From Hanleya hanleyi (taxonomy: Eukaryota > Mollusca > Polyplacophora > Lepidopleurida > Hanleyidae), in the NCBI GenBank assembly GCA_036873755.1, contig JAVTVY010025215.1, positions 1 to 64,000 on the forward strand: 64,000 nucleotides of DNA, in the 5' to 3' direction. A program made the position numbers and the translations under genes. How positions within the stretch are numbered: the stretch's first letter is position 1; each line of letters begins with the position of its first letter. Below the pieces are notes generated by a model. It had not been told where the DNA came from. It worked only from the letters and a program-made list of their open reading frames with translations, and ran no database searches. Shown piece by piece: positions 26,401-33,182 of the stretch.

Positions 26401-28125
26401 CCCATCACAAGAATTCTGGTTTACAGGGTTACGAAAAGGCAAGGAAGATTTCTCACTTTCCCCATTACATTGTCATTTGAGTTGAAGAAAGTCTTCACAA
26501 CCCACCTTGGAATTGCTAGCCATCCGTCCCTCCGTCCGTTCCTCCGTCCTTCCATCCGTCCGTCCCACATCTTGTGAATGCGATATCTCATGAACAATTC
26601 AACTAATCGACTTCAAACTTGAGAAGGTGCTTCACATAATGGCCATTAGTATTGATTTTCACTGAGGTATGTAATCCAAGATGGCTGCCATTGGCCATCT
26701 TTCCAAGGTGGCTCCCATTGACCATCTTGGATTCCGTCTTTTGAATGCGGTATCGTGAGAACAATTCGTCTGATTGACTCCAAACTTGAGAAGGTGCTTC
26801 ATATTAGTTAGAAGGCCATTGGTATTGATTTTCATTGAGGTAGTTTGTAATCAAAGATGGCTGCCATTGACCATCTCGGATTCCATCCGTTCTGCATCTT
26901 GTGAATGCGGTATTGTGAGAACAATCCGTCCGATTGACTTCAAACTTGAGAAGGTTCTTCACATCAGTTAGATGGGCATTGGTATTGATTTTCATTGAGG
27001 TAGTATGTAATCCAATATGGCTGCCATTGACCTTCTTGGATTCCGTCCGTTCCGCATCTTGTGAACGTGGTATCTTGAGAACAATTCGTCCGATTGACTT
27101 CAAACTGGAGAAGGTACTTCACATCAGTTAGACGGGCATTGGTATTAATTTTCATTAAGGTAGTTAATCCAAGATGGCTGCCATTGGCCATCTTGGATTA
27201 CACTCACCCATATTGTACCCATCTGTGTTGTGAACACGATATGTGGAGATCTATTCCATCCATTGATTTGAAACTTGGGAAATCGCCTCACATCAGTTGG
27301 ATGCCCATCTCTATATCCGTGACATGGTAGTTATACACCCATGCAGCAGCGTCTGTCCAAACCTCAACTTCTCTCAACAATTCCAGATAAACGTCTCTTT
27401 CTACTTACACATATCCAAGTTATATTTAAGGAGATATTGGAAGCGTATATATGCTGTACGCTCTCGAACAGGCTACTTGGCTGAGGACCTGCTAGCTACT
27501 CAGCTTGTAGAGTTAAAATTTCGCAGAAATATGTCGAGATACCAAACGGATGACTTTTACTGGAAATAAGAAGAGACTCAGCTACACTGTATGAGAATTG
27601 TTTGATAGGAAAAAAAAAAAAGTTGGAATAATTCAAAATTTATCCAAGAAGATGACTGAAATTTAATAACAATGGACTGCTGTTTTATTTTAAATACAGT
27701 AGTTGAAGCAGTGGGTTACAGTGGATGGATAACAAATAGCCACTATCTATTGCCTTTGGGATCATATTTGTTCCAGGCCTCTGAAATGAATGAAAAAAGG
27801 TTTGATTACATTTTGATATTTGAGTTGTAAAGGTTCTCTTGACGTGTTGGGATGGGGAGAATTCCTCTGGAAGTGTACTGTCTATTCTTAAATGTGGAGT
27901 AAATATATGTGATAAAACAGTTGCCCCATTCTGGAATCGCCTCACTTGCGTCTTCAGGGGAGATAATTTCTTTAACATTTATATATTGGTTCACCATAGG
28001 TGAGATTGTGAATGTGTTTGAGGTGGAACTTTCCTTAACCAGTTGCTTTCAGATATATTGTATATGATGTGAGCCAGGTGAGTATGAAATACCTGCTGAA
28101 GGTGGACTTCAAGTTCAAGTGGTAG
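396..28125 (+). CDS. PARP1: PARP1, poly(ADP-ribose) polymerase 1 (3' two-thirds, 20 exons, 5' end outside window)
   Basis: Nuclear DNA-break sensor that uses NAD+ to build poly(ADP-ribose) on itself and on chromatin proteins. Exons placed by homology and GT-AG sites: 396-512, 1413-1495, 1762-1881, 2351-2449, 3068-3216, 3781-3926, 4252-4330, 9368-9445, 10112-10244, 10845-11055, 15639-15764, 16147-16230, 18267-18389, 18632-18754, 19074-19172, 19723-19875, 20377-20504, 24851-24912, 25324-25438, 28053-28125 (TAG 28123-28125). Lengths sum to 2,301 nt and every junction keeps phase, which supports the model. Order seen: Zn3, BRCT, WGR, helical domain, ART. Human PARP1 is 1,014 aa; the 766 aa here match its residues from about 235 onward, so Zn1, Zn2 and the start codon are upstream. 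No stop or frameshift is seen. No AATAAA occurs in the first kilobase after the stop; one lies at about 29148. The weakest splice site is the donor at 25439 (GTATCC), but its phase and the protein match support it. Confidence 0.95.
513..1412 (+). other. PARP1 intron, no further feature recognised
   Basis: AT-rich intronic sequence. Short open frames here have no recognisable product. Motifs of the type 'attgaattattagagggattaccat' recur near 830, 1060 and 2950, suggesting fragments of an old low-copy repeat. The smaller introns 1882-2350 and 2450-3067 are similar. At 2265-2325 there is a piece ending TATTGAAGCC(T)...GGTTCTTGTT-like, resembling the tail of the tandem-repeat element at 50710-53050; another such tail is at 9922-9985. 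Confidence 0.6.
3068..3926 (+). CDS. PARP1: PARP1 BRCT (automodification) exons
   Basis: Two exons (3068-3216 and 3781-3926), window residues about 140-238. The first gives [14 protein letters not shown], then a GG turn (SSLGGQVV) and the AACIST strand, as in BRCT folds. The second gives [13 protein letters not shown], matching the human VVSEDFL segment. In PARP1 this is the automodification and protein-interaction region. The end of the first exon and the start of its intron have been duplicated downstream (see the entry at 3179-3455). The duplicated exon tails lack an acceptor in phase and are unlikely to be spliced. Confidence 0.93.
3179..3455 (+). repeat. Partial tandem triplication of the BRCT exon tail and donor
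   Basis: The motif GACAGCACTGT followed by a GCTGC...ATCAGYACAAAA block occurs at 3183, 3315 and 3419. It is followed each time by related intron sequence containing CAAATTTGAGAT or CACAATTTGAGAT and a GCAAA(A/G)TA block. Copy 1 is the true exon end with donor GTAAAA. Copy 2 has AGTAAA and copy 3 ACATAA at the donor position. The spacing is 132 and 104 bp. This looks like a local duplication straddling an exon-intron boundary. Confidence 0.8.
4252..9445 (+). CDS. PARP1: PARP1 linker exons between BRCT and WGR
   Basis: Exon 4252-4330 encodes a basic Ser/Lys-rich stretch ([18 protein letters not shown]), like the human 'APRGKSGAALSKKSK' linker. Exon 9368-9445 encodes a segment ending [16 protein letters not shown], nearly the same as the human '[16 protein letters not shown]' that opens the WGR region. 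The phase across the 5.0-kb intron (1 to 2 nt) is respected: GAT G joined to AG GCG. The acceptor at 9366-9367 (CCTCTAG) is chosen for that reason. The intron between them is the largest in the window and is full of satellite-like DNA. Confidence 0.88.
4384..6608. repeat. GAGGTGTAC / TGAGGTGTAG repeat arrays with perfect palindromes
   Basis: Dispersed and clustered copies of GAGGTGTACTTGAGGTGTAG-type units at 4384-4612, about 5205-5290, 5700-5770 and 6190-6605. At about 4545-4595 and 6517-6602 the units face each other, giving GAGGTGTACACCTC, a 14-bp self-complementary palindrome, several times within tens of bases. Between 6190 and 6490 there is a higher-order unit of about 60-120 bp including TTTTGACAAAGTCCATGAGG. 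Open frames through it on either strand are repeat artefacts. Confidence 0.85.
6609..8338. other. Intronic DNA without recognised genes
   Basis: Continuation of the large PARP1 intron. Several open frames of 60-116 codons exist on both strands, but none shows a recognisable domain, consistent flanking splice sites or similarity to the neighbouring exons. No transposon ends could be read here. Confidence 0.5.
8339..8952. repeat. 42-bp minisatellite (paired 20- and 22-bp subunits)
   Basis: About 14 units of the type AGTGGACATCTCACAGTACT followed by a variant ACGTGGACATTCCACAGTACT. The two half-units are themselves related, so the array is a 2 x 21 bp higher-order repeat. Because 42 is a multiple of 3, several frames stay open on both strands (longest 234 codons), with a 14-residue period. 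The downstream units (from about 8660) drift to ACAGTGTTTAGTAGACATCT, showing a gradient of variant replacement along the array. Confidence 0.9.
10112..11055 (+). CDS. PARP1: PARP1 WGR domain exons
   Basis: Exons 10112-10244 and 10845-11055, window residues about 290-405. The first gives [18 protein letters not shown]. The second gives [16 protein letters not shown] with the Trp-Gly-Arg signature, then [16 protein letters not shown]. In PARP family members that respond to DNA breaks, WGR contacts the 5' end of the break and bridges the zinc fingers to the helical domain. All hallmark residues are present. Confidence 0.95.
11314..12680. mobile_element. TTAA-flanked DNA transposon, non-autonomous (piggyBac- or Kolobok-type target)
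   Basis: Ends read CTCATTCAGTAC and (reverse complement of the right end) CTCATTCGGTAC, each flanked by TTAA (11310-11313 and 12681-12684). TTAA duplication is typical of piggyBac and Kolobok. Length is 1,367 bp with no transposase frame. The right end contains two copies of a CGCCTTTTGGCGTCATTGG block about 75 bp apart. The middle has an upstream-region look: CCAAT, CACGTG and an ATGGCGGGAGATG start-like context near 12139 that opens only a very short frame. Confidence 0.6.
12788..13982. mobile_element. hAT-like DNA transposon, decayed
   Basis: Left end CAGGGTTCTCCAT and right end ATGGAGAACCCTG are exact inverted copies of 13 bp. TGAAGG flanks both sides (12782-12787 and 13983-13988); the neighbouring bases do not give the full 8 bp usual for hAT. 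CAGGG termini, a 1,195-bp size and the transposase-like N-terminus inside (13206-13408) point to a hAT derivative. A GC-rich patch at about 13860-13925 (GGGGGGCCCCC, then CGCCTCGCTGCGCTCGGC) is unlike its AT-rich surroundings. It lies in the PARP1 intron 11056-15638. Confidence 0.6.
13206..13408 (+). pseudogene. N-terminal remnant of a hAT-type transposase-like protein
   Basis: An ATG in good context opens [17 protein letters not shown] and then stops. One base over, a second frame runs to a TAA at 13406 with an acidic, Ser/Thr-rich composition. Short basic starts of the MKRxQxSLxxFF type are common in hAT-derived zinc-finger proteins. The assignment rests on that resemblance and on lying inside a hAT-like element. 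No catalytic domain is present. Confidence 0.3.
14187..14773. mobile_element. PIF/Harbinger-like MITE
   Basis: Terminal inverted repeats of about 35 bp begin GGCCTCTGTTAATTAATC and end with the sequence TTCTCATGACC at their inner edge. The right copy is the exact reverse complement apart from the edges. Each end is flanked by TTA (14184-14186 and 14774-14776), the 3-bp target typical of PIF/Harbinger. There is no transposase in its 587 bp. Inside, GGCAGCGG...CCGC(A)AG and TGCCGCC/GGCAGCC blocks form further imperfect inverted repeats. Confidence 0.75.
14774..15638 (+). other. PARP1 intron remainder
   Basis: Intronic sequence between the Harbinger-like MITE and the first helical-domain exon. 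A block GAGCCAGTTGTGCAT is directly repeated at 15437-15470, followed by a TA-rich tract at 15476-15490. No gene is recognised. Confidence 0.5.
15639..18754 (+). CDS. PARP1: PARP1 helical regulatory domain exons
   Basis: Exons 15639-15764, 16147-16230, 18267-18389 and 18632-18754, window residues about 405-557. They give [57 protein letters not shown] and [17 protein letters not shown], all close to the human helical (PRD) domain. This autoinhibitory bundle blocks NAD+ binding until DNA-bound domains unfold it. The 2-kb intron between the second and third of these exons carries tandem repeats (16261-16345 and 16700-17830). Confidence 0.95.
16261..16345. repeat. 17-bp minisatellite, 5 units
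   Basis: Five head-to-tail copies of AATATAGCACCATCATG; the second ends in A instead of G. It lies 30 bp after the PARP1 exon ending at 16230. Confidence 0.95.
16700..17830. mobile_element. Tandem-repeat element, family A (about 100-190 bp units)
   Basis: Begins with a GCCAATTTTGGC palindrome and a GTCCGTCTGTCCGTACGTCC tract. It continues as imperfect copies of a unit containing GGCCATCTTTAATTTATGCAAAA, ATATCTCTGATACCATT and GGTATACATCATCGATGTATCAAG. The layout (hairpin-like start, TCCGTC tract, diverged tandem repeats, short tail) is shared by elements at 20955, 21958, 33183 and 50710. It resembles the bivalve 'pearl'/DINE-like non-autonomous Helentron relatives. No coding capacity. Confidence 0.55.
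19074..28125 (+). CDS. PARP1: PARP1 ADP-ribosyltransferase catalytic exons
   Basis: Exons 19074-19172, 19723-19875, 20377-20504, 24851-24912, 25324-25438 and 28053-28125, window residues about 557-766. Catalytic triad: His in [20 protein letters not shown] (codon 19801-19803), Tyr in [17 protein letters not shown] (codon 20404-20406) and Glu in LLYNEYIVYD. The Glu codon is split GA|A across the 2.6-kb last intron (25437-25438 plus 28053). The usual APPEAPVTGYM reads APPEAPC-TGYM here. The protein ends FKFKW, against FKTSLW in human. The terminal exon contains CAGGTGAGT at 28077, a consensus donor read as coding. Confidence 0.95.
19330..19440 (+). repeat. SINE-tail-like fragment
   Basis: The sequence ACTCTGGCTTCCTCCACCAACC, then ACCATATGAGTGAAATAACCTTGAGTGTGACGTTAAACCCCCCC, resembles the conserved 3' half of molluscan SINEs as I remember it ('GAAATATTG...GTGTGGCGTTAAACCC'). 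No tRNA-like head was found next to it. It lies in the PARP1 intron 19173-19722. Confidence 0.4.
20955..21957. mobile_element. Tandem-repeat element, family B (about 120-170 bp units)
   Basis: Starts TACCCTCCGTTATGAAG with a complementary AGGGGGGTA. It is followed by TCCATCCGTCCATACC, then imperfect tandem units containing GACGTTAACGCTCTAGAAGC, GAGACTTCAAATTTG, CAGCATTGATGTGT and TTTCGATGGTTTTTGTGGTTTCCATGGCAAC. Open frames through it on either strand are by-products of the repeats. It lies in the PARP1 intron 20505-24850. Confidence 0.6.
21958..23945. mobile_element. Tandem-repeat element, family C (169-bp units, about 9-10 copies)
   Basis: Opens with a hairpin, TGTCTCCCCCAAC, and its complement GTTGGGGGGAGACA. 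Near-identical units follow, marked by GTACATGTATATACAGG at 22203, 22372, 22533, 22702, 22871, 23043, 23212, 23380, 23548 and 23716 (161-172 bp apart). Each contains GCAAGATATCTTGAGAAC, ACTGGACGGAATTTCACC and a TCCGTCCGTCC tract of variable length. It ends CTCAAGGGTCAAAGCGGAACC; a second copy of that end lies at 24356-24383. Units differ by a few percent, so the array is younger than families A and B. Confidence 0.75.
23946..24850 (+). other. PARP1 intron with a solo tail of the family C element
   Basis: Holds the isolated 24356-24383 tail matching the end of the family C element (CTCAAGGGTCAAAGCGGAA). Otherwise it is unremarkable AT-rich DNA leading to the exon at 24851. No gene is seen. Confidence 0.5.
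25439..26509 (+). other. First part of the last PARP1 intron
   Basis: No recognisable gene, RNA or transposon end. Open frames of 60-90 codons lack any known domain. Confidence 0.5.
26510..27330. repeat. Tandem-repeat element, family D (about 160-bp units, about 5 copies)
   Basis: After a TCCGTCCTTCCATCCGTCCG tract, units marked by CAAACTTGAGAAGGT (about 26614, 26781, 26941, 27101, with a diverged copy near 27270) contain CAGTTAGATGGGCATTGGTA, TTTTCATTGAGGTAGT and AAGATGGCTGCCATTGACC. The period is 160-169 bp. The CAAGATGGCTGCCAT box is shared in inverse sense with family E (CCAGGCGGCCATCTTGGATTT), hinting at a common origin. No coding capacity. Confidence 0.7.
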
Positions 28126-28483
28126 ATCAACCGGCATATCCACGTTCTAACTATGGACGAGGAATGACCATCCCTGTGATCCTGAGTACACAACATAACT
28201 GTCTCAGTGACATTTGAATTAGAAATTAGCTCATACTTTTAATAGCAGCAAAGTATAAGGGAAGTGTAGCAAGTACAACTATGTTTATGCTGATGGCTAT
28301 GGTAAGCTTTCTGATTTACTGCTTTTATGATATGTACTTCATCTCATCGACATAGGCTGTTTCTGAGTGGCTATGCAGAGAGATCACAAAGGACCTTGCA
28401 CAGTTTATCAAGTATTCAGACATCAATGAGGTGCGTGTGTGAAGTGGCAATGGTGGCCAGGTGGCTACGTGTACCAAGAGGTG

Positions 28484-28575
28484 AACGACGCATGCGCATG
28501 TCGTTTTTCTTGACGTCACAAAGGCAACGTCATAATGTAACGACGTTACAATTGTTCATTTTATGACGTCACGTC
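28484..28575. promoter_or_regulatory. Promoter-like module: NRF1-type site and two perfect CREs
   Basis: CGCATGCGCA (about 28489) resembles the NRF1 palindrome. TGACGTCA, the full cyclic-AMP response element, occurs at 28511-28518 and 28564-28571, with AACGTCATAATG and CGACGTTA half-site-like words between. This lies 360 bp after the PARP1 stop. CpG-containing words are enriched against the local background. It may drive an unannotated downstream or antisense transcript, or be the fossil promoter of an insertion. No first exon can be shown. Confidence 0.45.
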
Positions 28576-29389
28576 TTCTTTACCTGTTGGAGCACTAGCG
28601 CCGCCTAGCGTGGCTGGCGATCCCCATTCAAATATTACTTATGAAAGTTTCATTTTTAGTTATCATAGAAAACACTATCTTGATATATGCTCAGAGTTAT
28701 TATGGGGGGCTGGGTCATCGGGTTCTTGAATAACAGCATCGAGTATTTGTGCAAATTCTGATGTGAAAATAGTGCCTGTTTCTCAGCATAAACATATGAA
28801 GTTCGTCGAGAACCAGAACCGTTTATGGAAAAGAACTACCTACTTACAGGACAAATTTTTTATTGTAAAGTTTATTTTCATTGTGTACTGGCATAACTGT
28901 TACGCTGCGGCGAGCCATTCATACGGCTCTCGTCTTTCTATACGAAAAATGCGACGAGCCGCAATAGTGGCTTGCCTTTGCTTCTGTCAATGCGAGTACA
29001 GCGAGGTACCATTCTGGAATCGCTTTTTTTCAAATTTACCAAGCATGAAACTCGATAAAAACCATACATATATTGTTAGCTAAGACTGATTTGATTTCTT
29101 GGATGTAAACTTGATATTCTGTCTCAGAATAACAGTCGGGAGGAAGAAATAAAATTGAAAAATAGAAAAACACCAACGGAGATTTCCATAAAACGTTGTC
29201 GAGAAGCCACCCAGAAAATATAAAATACTCACAGAAAACCCCTTCAAAATATATGATTCTTTGGTATAGTTGAAGTACAGAAGCTCAGTTTATATTTCCA
29301 AAGTGTGGGTTTCGATGAAATCCGCTAAACAAACTTTATTTTCAAATTTCTGTCGAGCTTCTGCGCCACGTAATTTCGTCGCAAGGAGA

Positions 29390-29690
29390 TAAAATGGCGT
29401 CTCCCTCAGATCAGCTTGACCCAGTTGAAGGGCTCTGGCCAATGAGCGCTACGATGTAGGTCACGTTACCACGCTTGTCCAATCAAGGTTACCGACATAG
29501 GATCGGCTGTTAGCGTTACTAGAGAAACGGGAAAACACCCCCTTGCAGTTTTTCGATGTTATCGTCTGTTTGATTGGCCATCGGTCGAAATCACGCCTTC
29601 AGTCAGAAACTACAAGGAATTCCCTTTCCAATGAGACGTCATACGCCCGAAATGGCGGACGAAAAGTCGGAAAAGACCAGGGAGAAAGGC
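29390..29690. promoter_or_regulatory. CCAAT-rich, ATGGCG-containing segment
   Basis: Contains several CCAAT or inverted ATTGG boxes (GGCCAATGAG about 29439, GTCCAATCAAG about 29477, TTGATTGGCC about 29570, TTCCAATGAG about 29626). It also has two ATGGCG start-like contexts (about 29395 and 29651), each opening a frame of only 14-20 codons. It resembles a CpG-type first exon, but no donor could be fixed. It could be a transposon promoter remnant; a similar CCAAT plus ATGGCG arrangement lies inside the TTAA element at 11314-12680. Confidence 0.3.
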
Positions 29691-30516
29691 AGCTGAAAAA
29701 CCAAGATTTTCCGCTGTAATTCCTCATAATTCGCCATTTTCAACCGCAATTCTACCAAAATACTGTAGTCTCTTCAAATAAATTTTATTTACGCTGACAA
29801 CATCGTCGATTTTGCTATAAAAGGCGGTCGAATAGCATTGACTAAACAAGTTGGGATACATTGATATGTTAGGCCAGTCACCAGCAAACGAAATTAAATA
29901 ATATTTTTGTTCATGAAATCCGGATTTAAAAAAAAAAGTCAGCATTTCTCCTCGTACATCATACAAAAGAATTTAGCAGCATAACAGTTAATATGTGTAC
30001 ACAAGAGATAAATGTGCTGTTTTGCCCTCAAAATGGACGATTTGCACAAGTATGCAATTTTTAAGATGTTGCTATTCAGGAAATCAAATACCCTGTGTAT
30101 CCTAATTACTGTGATTGTACAAGATAATTTTTTTTTTATGGTTGCTGAAAATTACTTTTTTGCCTGTATTTCACATAAATAACCCGTAGGGGGTCGAATC
30201 CTTGCAAAATTGCACCAGGTCCTGGTGGATCTCACTAGATTATCAACTCTACATATTAGAGATAAGTTGATCAGGCAATGCATGCTGGTGTCAGTCATCA
30301 ATGTTCTCATCATTGATTTGAGCTTACTATTACCTGTAATTTTGTTTTCGAGCTTGAGTTGCATCTTGAAAACAGGATGAAATCATGCATGGTACAAGTA
30401 TTGTCTCTTTTTTCATGGGACGGCATGATATTTCAGTGGGACAGCACTATAAAATGGCAGCATTAGATCTGCTCTGTTACAAGTAGGTTCCCCTGCCTCT
30501 CCCCCTCCCCTCCCTT

Positions 30517-30592
30517 CCCTTCCCCGTCGTGATATAGCTGAAAAAATGTTGAAAGCGACGTTAACCCCTATTCACTCACTCACTCACTCTTT
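30517..30592 (+). repeat. SINE-tail-like fragment with TCAC microsatellite
   Basis: CGTCGTGATATAGCTG, then AAAAAATGTTGAAAGCGACGTTAACCCC, followed by a TCAC tandem tract. An inverted relative (GAGTGAGTGAGTAGGATTTAACGTCGTTTTCAACA ... CAGTCATATCACGACGG) lies at 39301-39361 in the DIRS element. The pair suggests a dispersed short element with a conserved tail; no head with A and B boxes is visible. Confidence 0.45.
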
Positions 30593-31987
30593 TTTCATGG
30601 GACGACCTGTTTATACATTTGTTGGTATAAGTATATGCTGTAATTTAGTATGAGTATGTTCGGTCGTCACAAGTTTGAGCAAGATGAGTCATCAGAAAGT
30701 ACATACAAACAAATGTATACAATTGTACCTTATACATGTATAGGATTATTATGTATTATATTTTTCCTAGTTATTAGAAACTTTTTACATGCGTCCACAT
30801 TCTAACAGTATACAGTAATGTCTAATAAATTCAGTCACTATTAAACAACCTTCAACTCCATTGAATGATAAACTTAGACTGGTGGACACTATCCTTTGCT
30901 AATGTATCAAGTAACCTAATTGTGAAATGTTGAGATAATTCATAGGCAGAATTGTTTTGAAATGTTCTATTAAAGTGTGTTTTAAAGTGATCAAATAATT
31001 AGAGAACTTAAGTTTTTTTTTAGTTCCTGTTTGTTTAGAATTGAAAATTATAAATTTAAGAGAAAGAAGAAAATATAAACAAAAATTGTTAAGAAATATT
31101 GGTATGATGTCCAGACTGGAGCACATTGCAATGGAGAATAATTGTTTATTATTGTTCAGACATGCCATATTAACTTTCCTATCCCAGTTACCGACCTGCA
31201 GGAGGAACTGTTACAGTATTCCCGTGTGTCTGCGTGGTCCCTTTACTGTTCATGCTTTTGCTCTGTGATATTTTCACAACCCTGGTCCCGGATTTCATGG
31301 TACATTTCCAGCTTCAGTCATTCCTGTTCAGTGTGAACAAGAAAATTAATTGTTAGTACAAATTCATATTAACACAGGACTTTCTGGATTTCTACTACTT
31401 TATTCAACATGACCCTTTGTAGTTTACACTGAGGGCATACTGTGGCAATATCGAGTGAAATCAATAATTTACTGGCATCCAGGAAGTTTTATGTTAATCT
31501 TCTAGATTACTTGTACATGTAAATGCTATTCAAGAATTATGTGAACTTTTAGTCGAGATCTGGTCACAAGCTTGTTCAGAGATATTCTGTGTTTTGTTAA
31601 CATTTGTTTAGGTATTGGGTATCTGTCTCATCATGCTTGCAGGATCATTCTGATGAAAATTTTACCCTCTCAGCTTCTATTCCCGAGTAGATGAGCATGA
31701 AACCTCTCTATATTGGCACCCGAATAAATCCACAGATCTGTGAATATCAATACCACACCCTTGGTGCCAATGTTTCAGTTTCCTGTAAATAATACTCCAC
31801 AATATTCCGGTCCTAAGGAAGGTTGGTTGAGACTGGTTCCACTTTCGATTTAGTGGTTCCCATTTTGTTATCTGTTTTGTTTCTCTGTTTTATCATATAT
31901 GGTAACATATATGAAGGACATGTCAGATAACCTATGGTGAATGACCTGAGGAATAAAAGTTCCTTCATATGAAAATGGAGATTTTAA

Positions 31988-32970
31988 AGGAGAAGAAAAC
32001 ATGTGATTAATGTATACACTGAACGAAAGATCTGTCTCCCCCATATTCAAAAATGTAAGCAAATTCTTTTTGCGATTTTTTATCGCCGATCTATTCATAT
32101 CGAAACATAATAAACTAGAGCCTGTGGACAGATTCATAAGTGCTGCCATTACAAGGGTTTGCATCTATTATAACCAATCAGAAATGCCAGAAACATATTG
32201 TGCACATCGCTGCATGACGTCAGCCTGGCTCATACTCACTTCCGCCCTGTACGGTAAAGTATGAGAAGCTCTCGAGACTGCAGGTTTATATTTTGTATAC
32301 TATTATAGTTTGATAGTGGTAGTGTGCCAATATTCCGCGAATACACAATCATCATGCCGCAGTGTGTGATGTTTGAGTGTTCTAACAGAACTGGGAATCC
32401 AAACCTTCCAAAGAACGTGACATTTCATCGGGTCCCAGTGTTGAAACCAGATGTACTGAAACAGTGGGTGCATAACGTCGGTCGGCAGGATTTTACTCCA
32501 AACGCAAACTCAAGACTGTGCTTGTTGCACTTCTTACCAGGCTGTTTCAAAGAAGATGTTCACGCAAAATATGGTATTGAACATCGTCAGGCTCCCGAAC
32601 GGAAAGCACAAGCACAGCTAATAGAGGTATTGTATCAGAATAATCTCTGGATTATCTTTCGATCTACCAGTCGAAATAAAATAGAAAATGAAATGAAGCT
32701 GTGTTTGATCAAGTATGTTGGTGCCGTTATTACACAGTGTCCAGGTTTCAACACTGCTTTATATATTCGCCTTCCCTGCTAGAGAGCGGCGAAGCCCGGG
32801 TGACGTCACACGCTAAAATGGCGGCACGCTTGAGAGATAACGATGGGCAGGGTGAACACCGATTTAATCAAGTTGAAAAAAATCGCAAACAATATTTGCT
32901 TACATTTTTGGATACGGGGGAGATAGATCTTTCATTCAGTGTGTACATTAGTCACACGTTTTCTTCTCCT
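31988..32970. mobile_element. Kolobok-like non-autonomous DNA transposon carrying a THAP exon
   Basis: TTAA flanks both ends (31984-31987 and 32971-32974). Inverted repeats begin AGGAGAAGAAAAC and continue for about 95 bp at roughly 85% identity, including AAAGATCTRTCTCCCCC and AAAAATGTAAGCAAAT. Inside lies one plus-strand exon with an intact THAP zinc-finger domain (32354-32625). TTAA targets, purine-first termini and a THAP-domain protein are the described features of the Kolobok superfamily. The catalytic part of the transposase is absent, so this copy is not autonomous. Length 983 bp. Confidence 0.65.
32354..32625 (+). CDS. THAP-type zinc-finger exon (transposon-borne)
   Basis: The ATG at 32354 starts MPQCVMFECSNRTG. 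C2CH ligands are seen as C-x4-C at the start and C-x2-H in RLCLLHF, with FHRVP, QWVHNVG and TPNANS between, the normal order for a THAP DNA-binding domain of about 80-90 residues. A donor GTATTG follows the codons QLIE; the frame then runs on without resembling anything. An in-frame upstream ATG at 32324 exists, but the second one fits the family's M-x2-C start. The TIRs on both sides suggest it is the first exon of a Kolobok transposase whose later exons are deleted. A domesticated THAP gene is the alternative. Confidence 0.7.
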
Positions 32971-33182
32971 TTAATGCTAGAATAGTGTGTCTTCAGGGTA
33001 TTTAATTGTTTTCTTGCCTATCAGATGTGTGAACAGAGCACATGAAGTCAGTGTAGTTTATTTTTCCCCATGACATTTTTGTAGATGTCTTCACAATTTT
33101 CTTGCTCAATTGCTATCTTTTAGATGCTTCTGGAAATAAATCTACTCATTTATCCAATGCTCTGATATTTTCTGTTTTTTAT

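Larger units (their letters stand above)
28126..31983. other. Intergenic region downstream of PARP1
   Basis: PARP1 3' UTR and spacer. The first AATAAA is at about 29148. Two promoter-like patches stand out (28484-28575 and about 29390-29690). No open frame here has a recognisable domain. The 28763-29083 frame (106 codons) and the 31041-31336 frames have no matching splice context. Confidence 0.5.

Noticed and set aside
26804..27330. Open frames of 65-99 codons on both strands in family D
   Set aside because: Repeat-derived: the same peptides recur with each 160-bp unit.
28763..29083. 106-codon plus-strand open frame downstream of PARP1
   Set aside because: No domain, no clear splice sites or promoter just upstream, and composition like the surrounding spacer.
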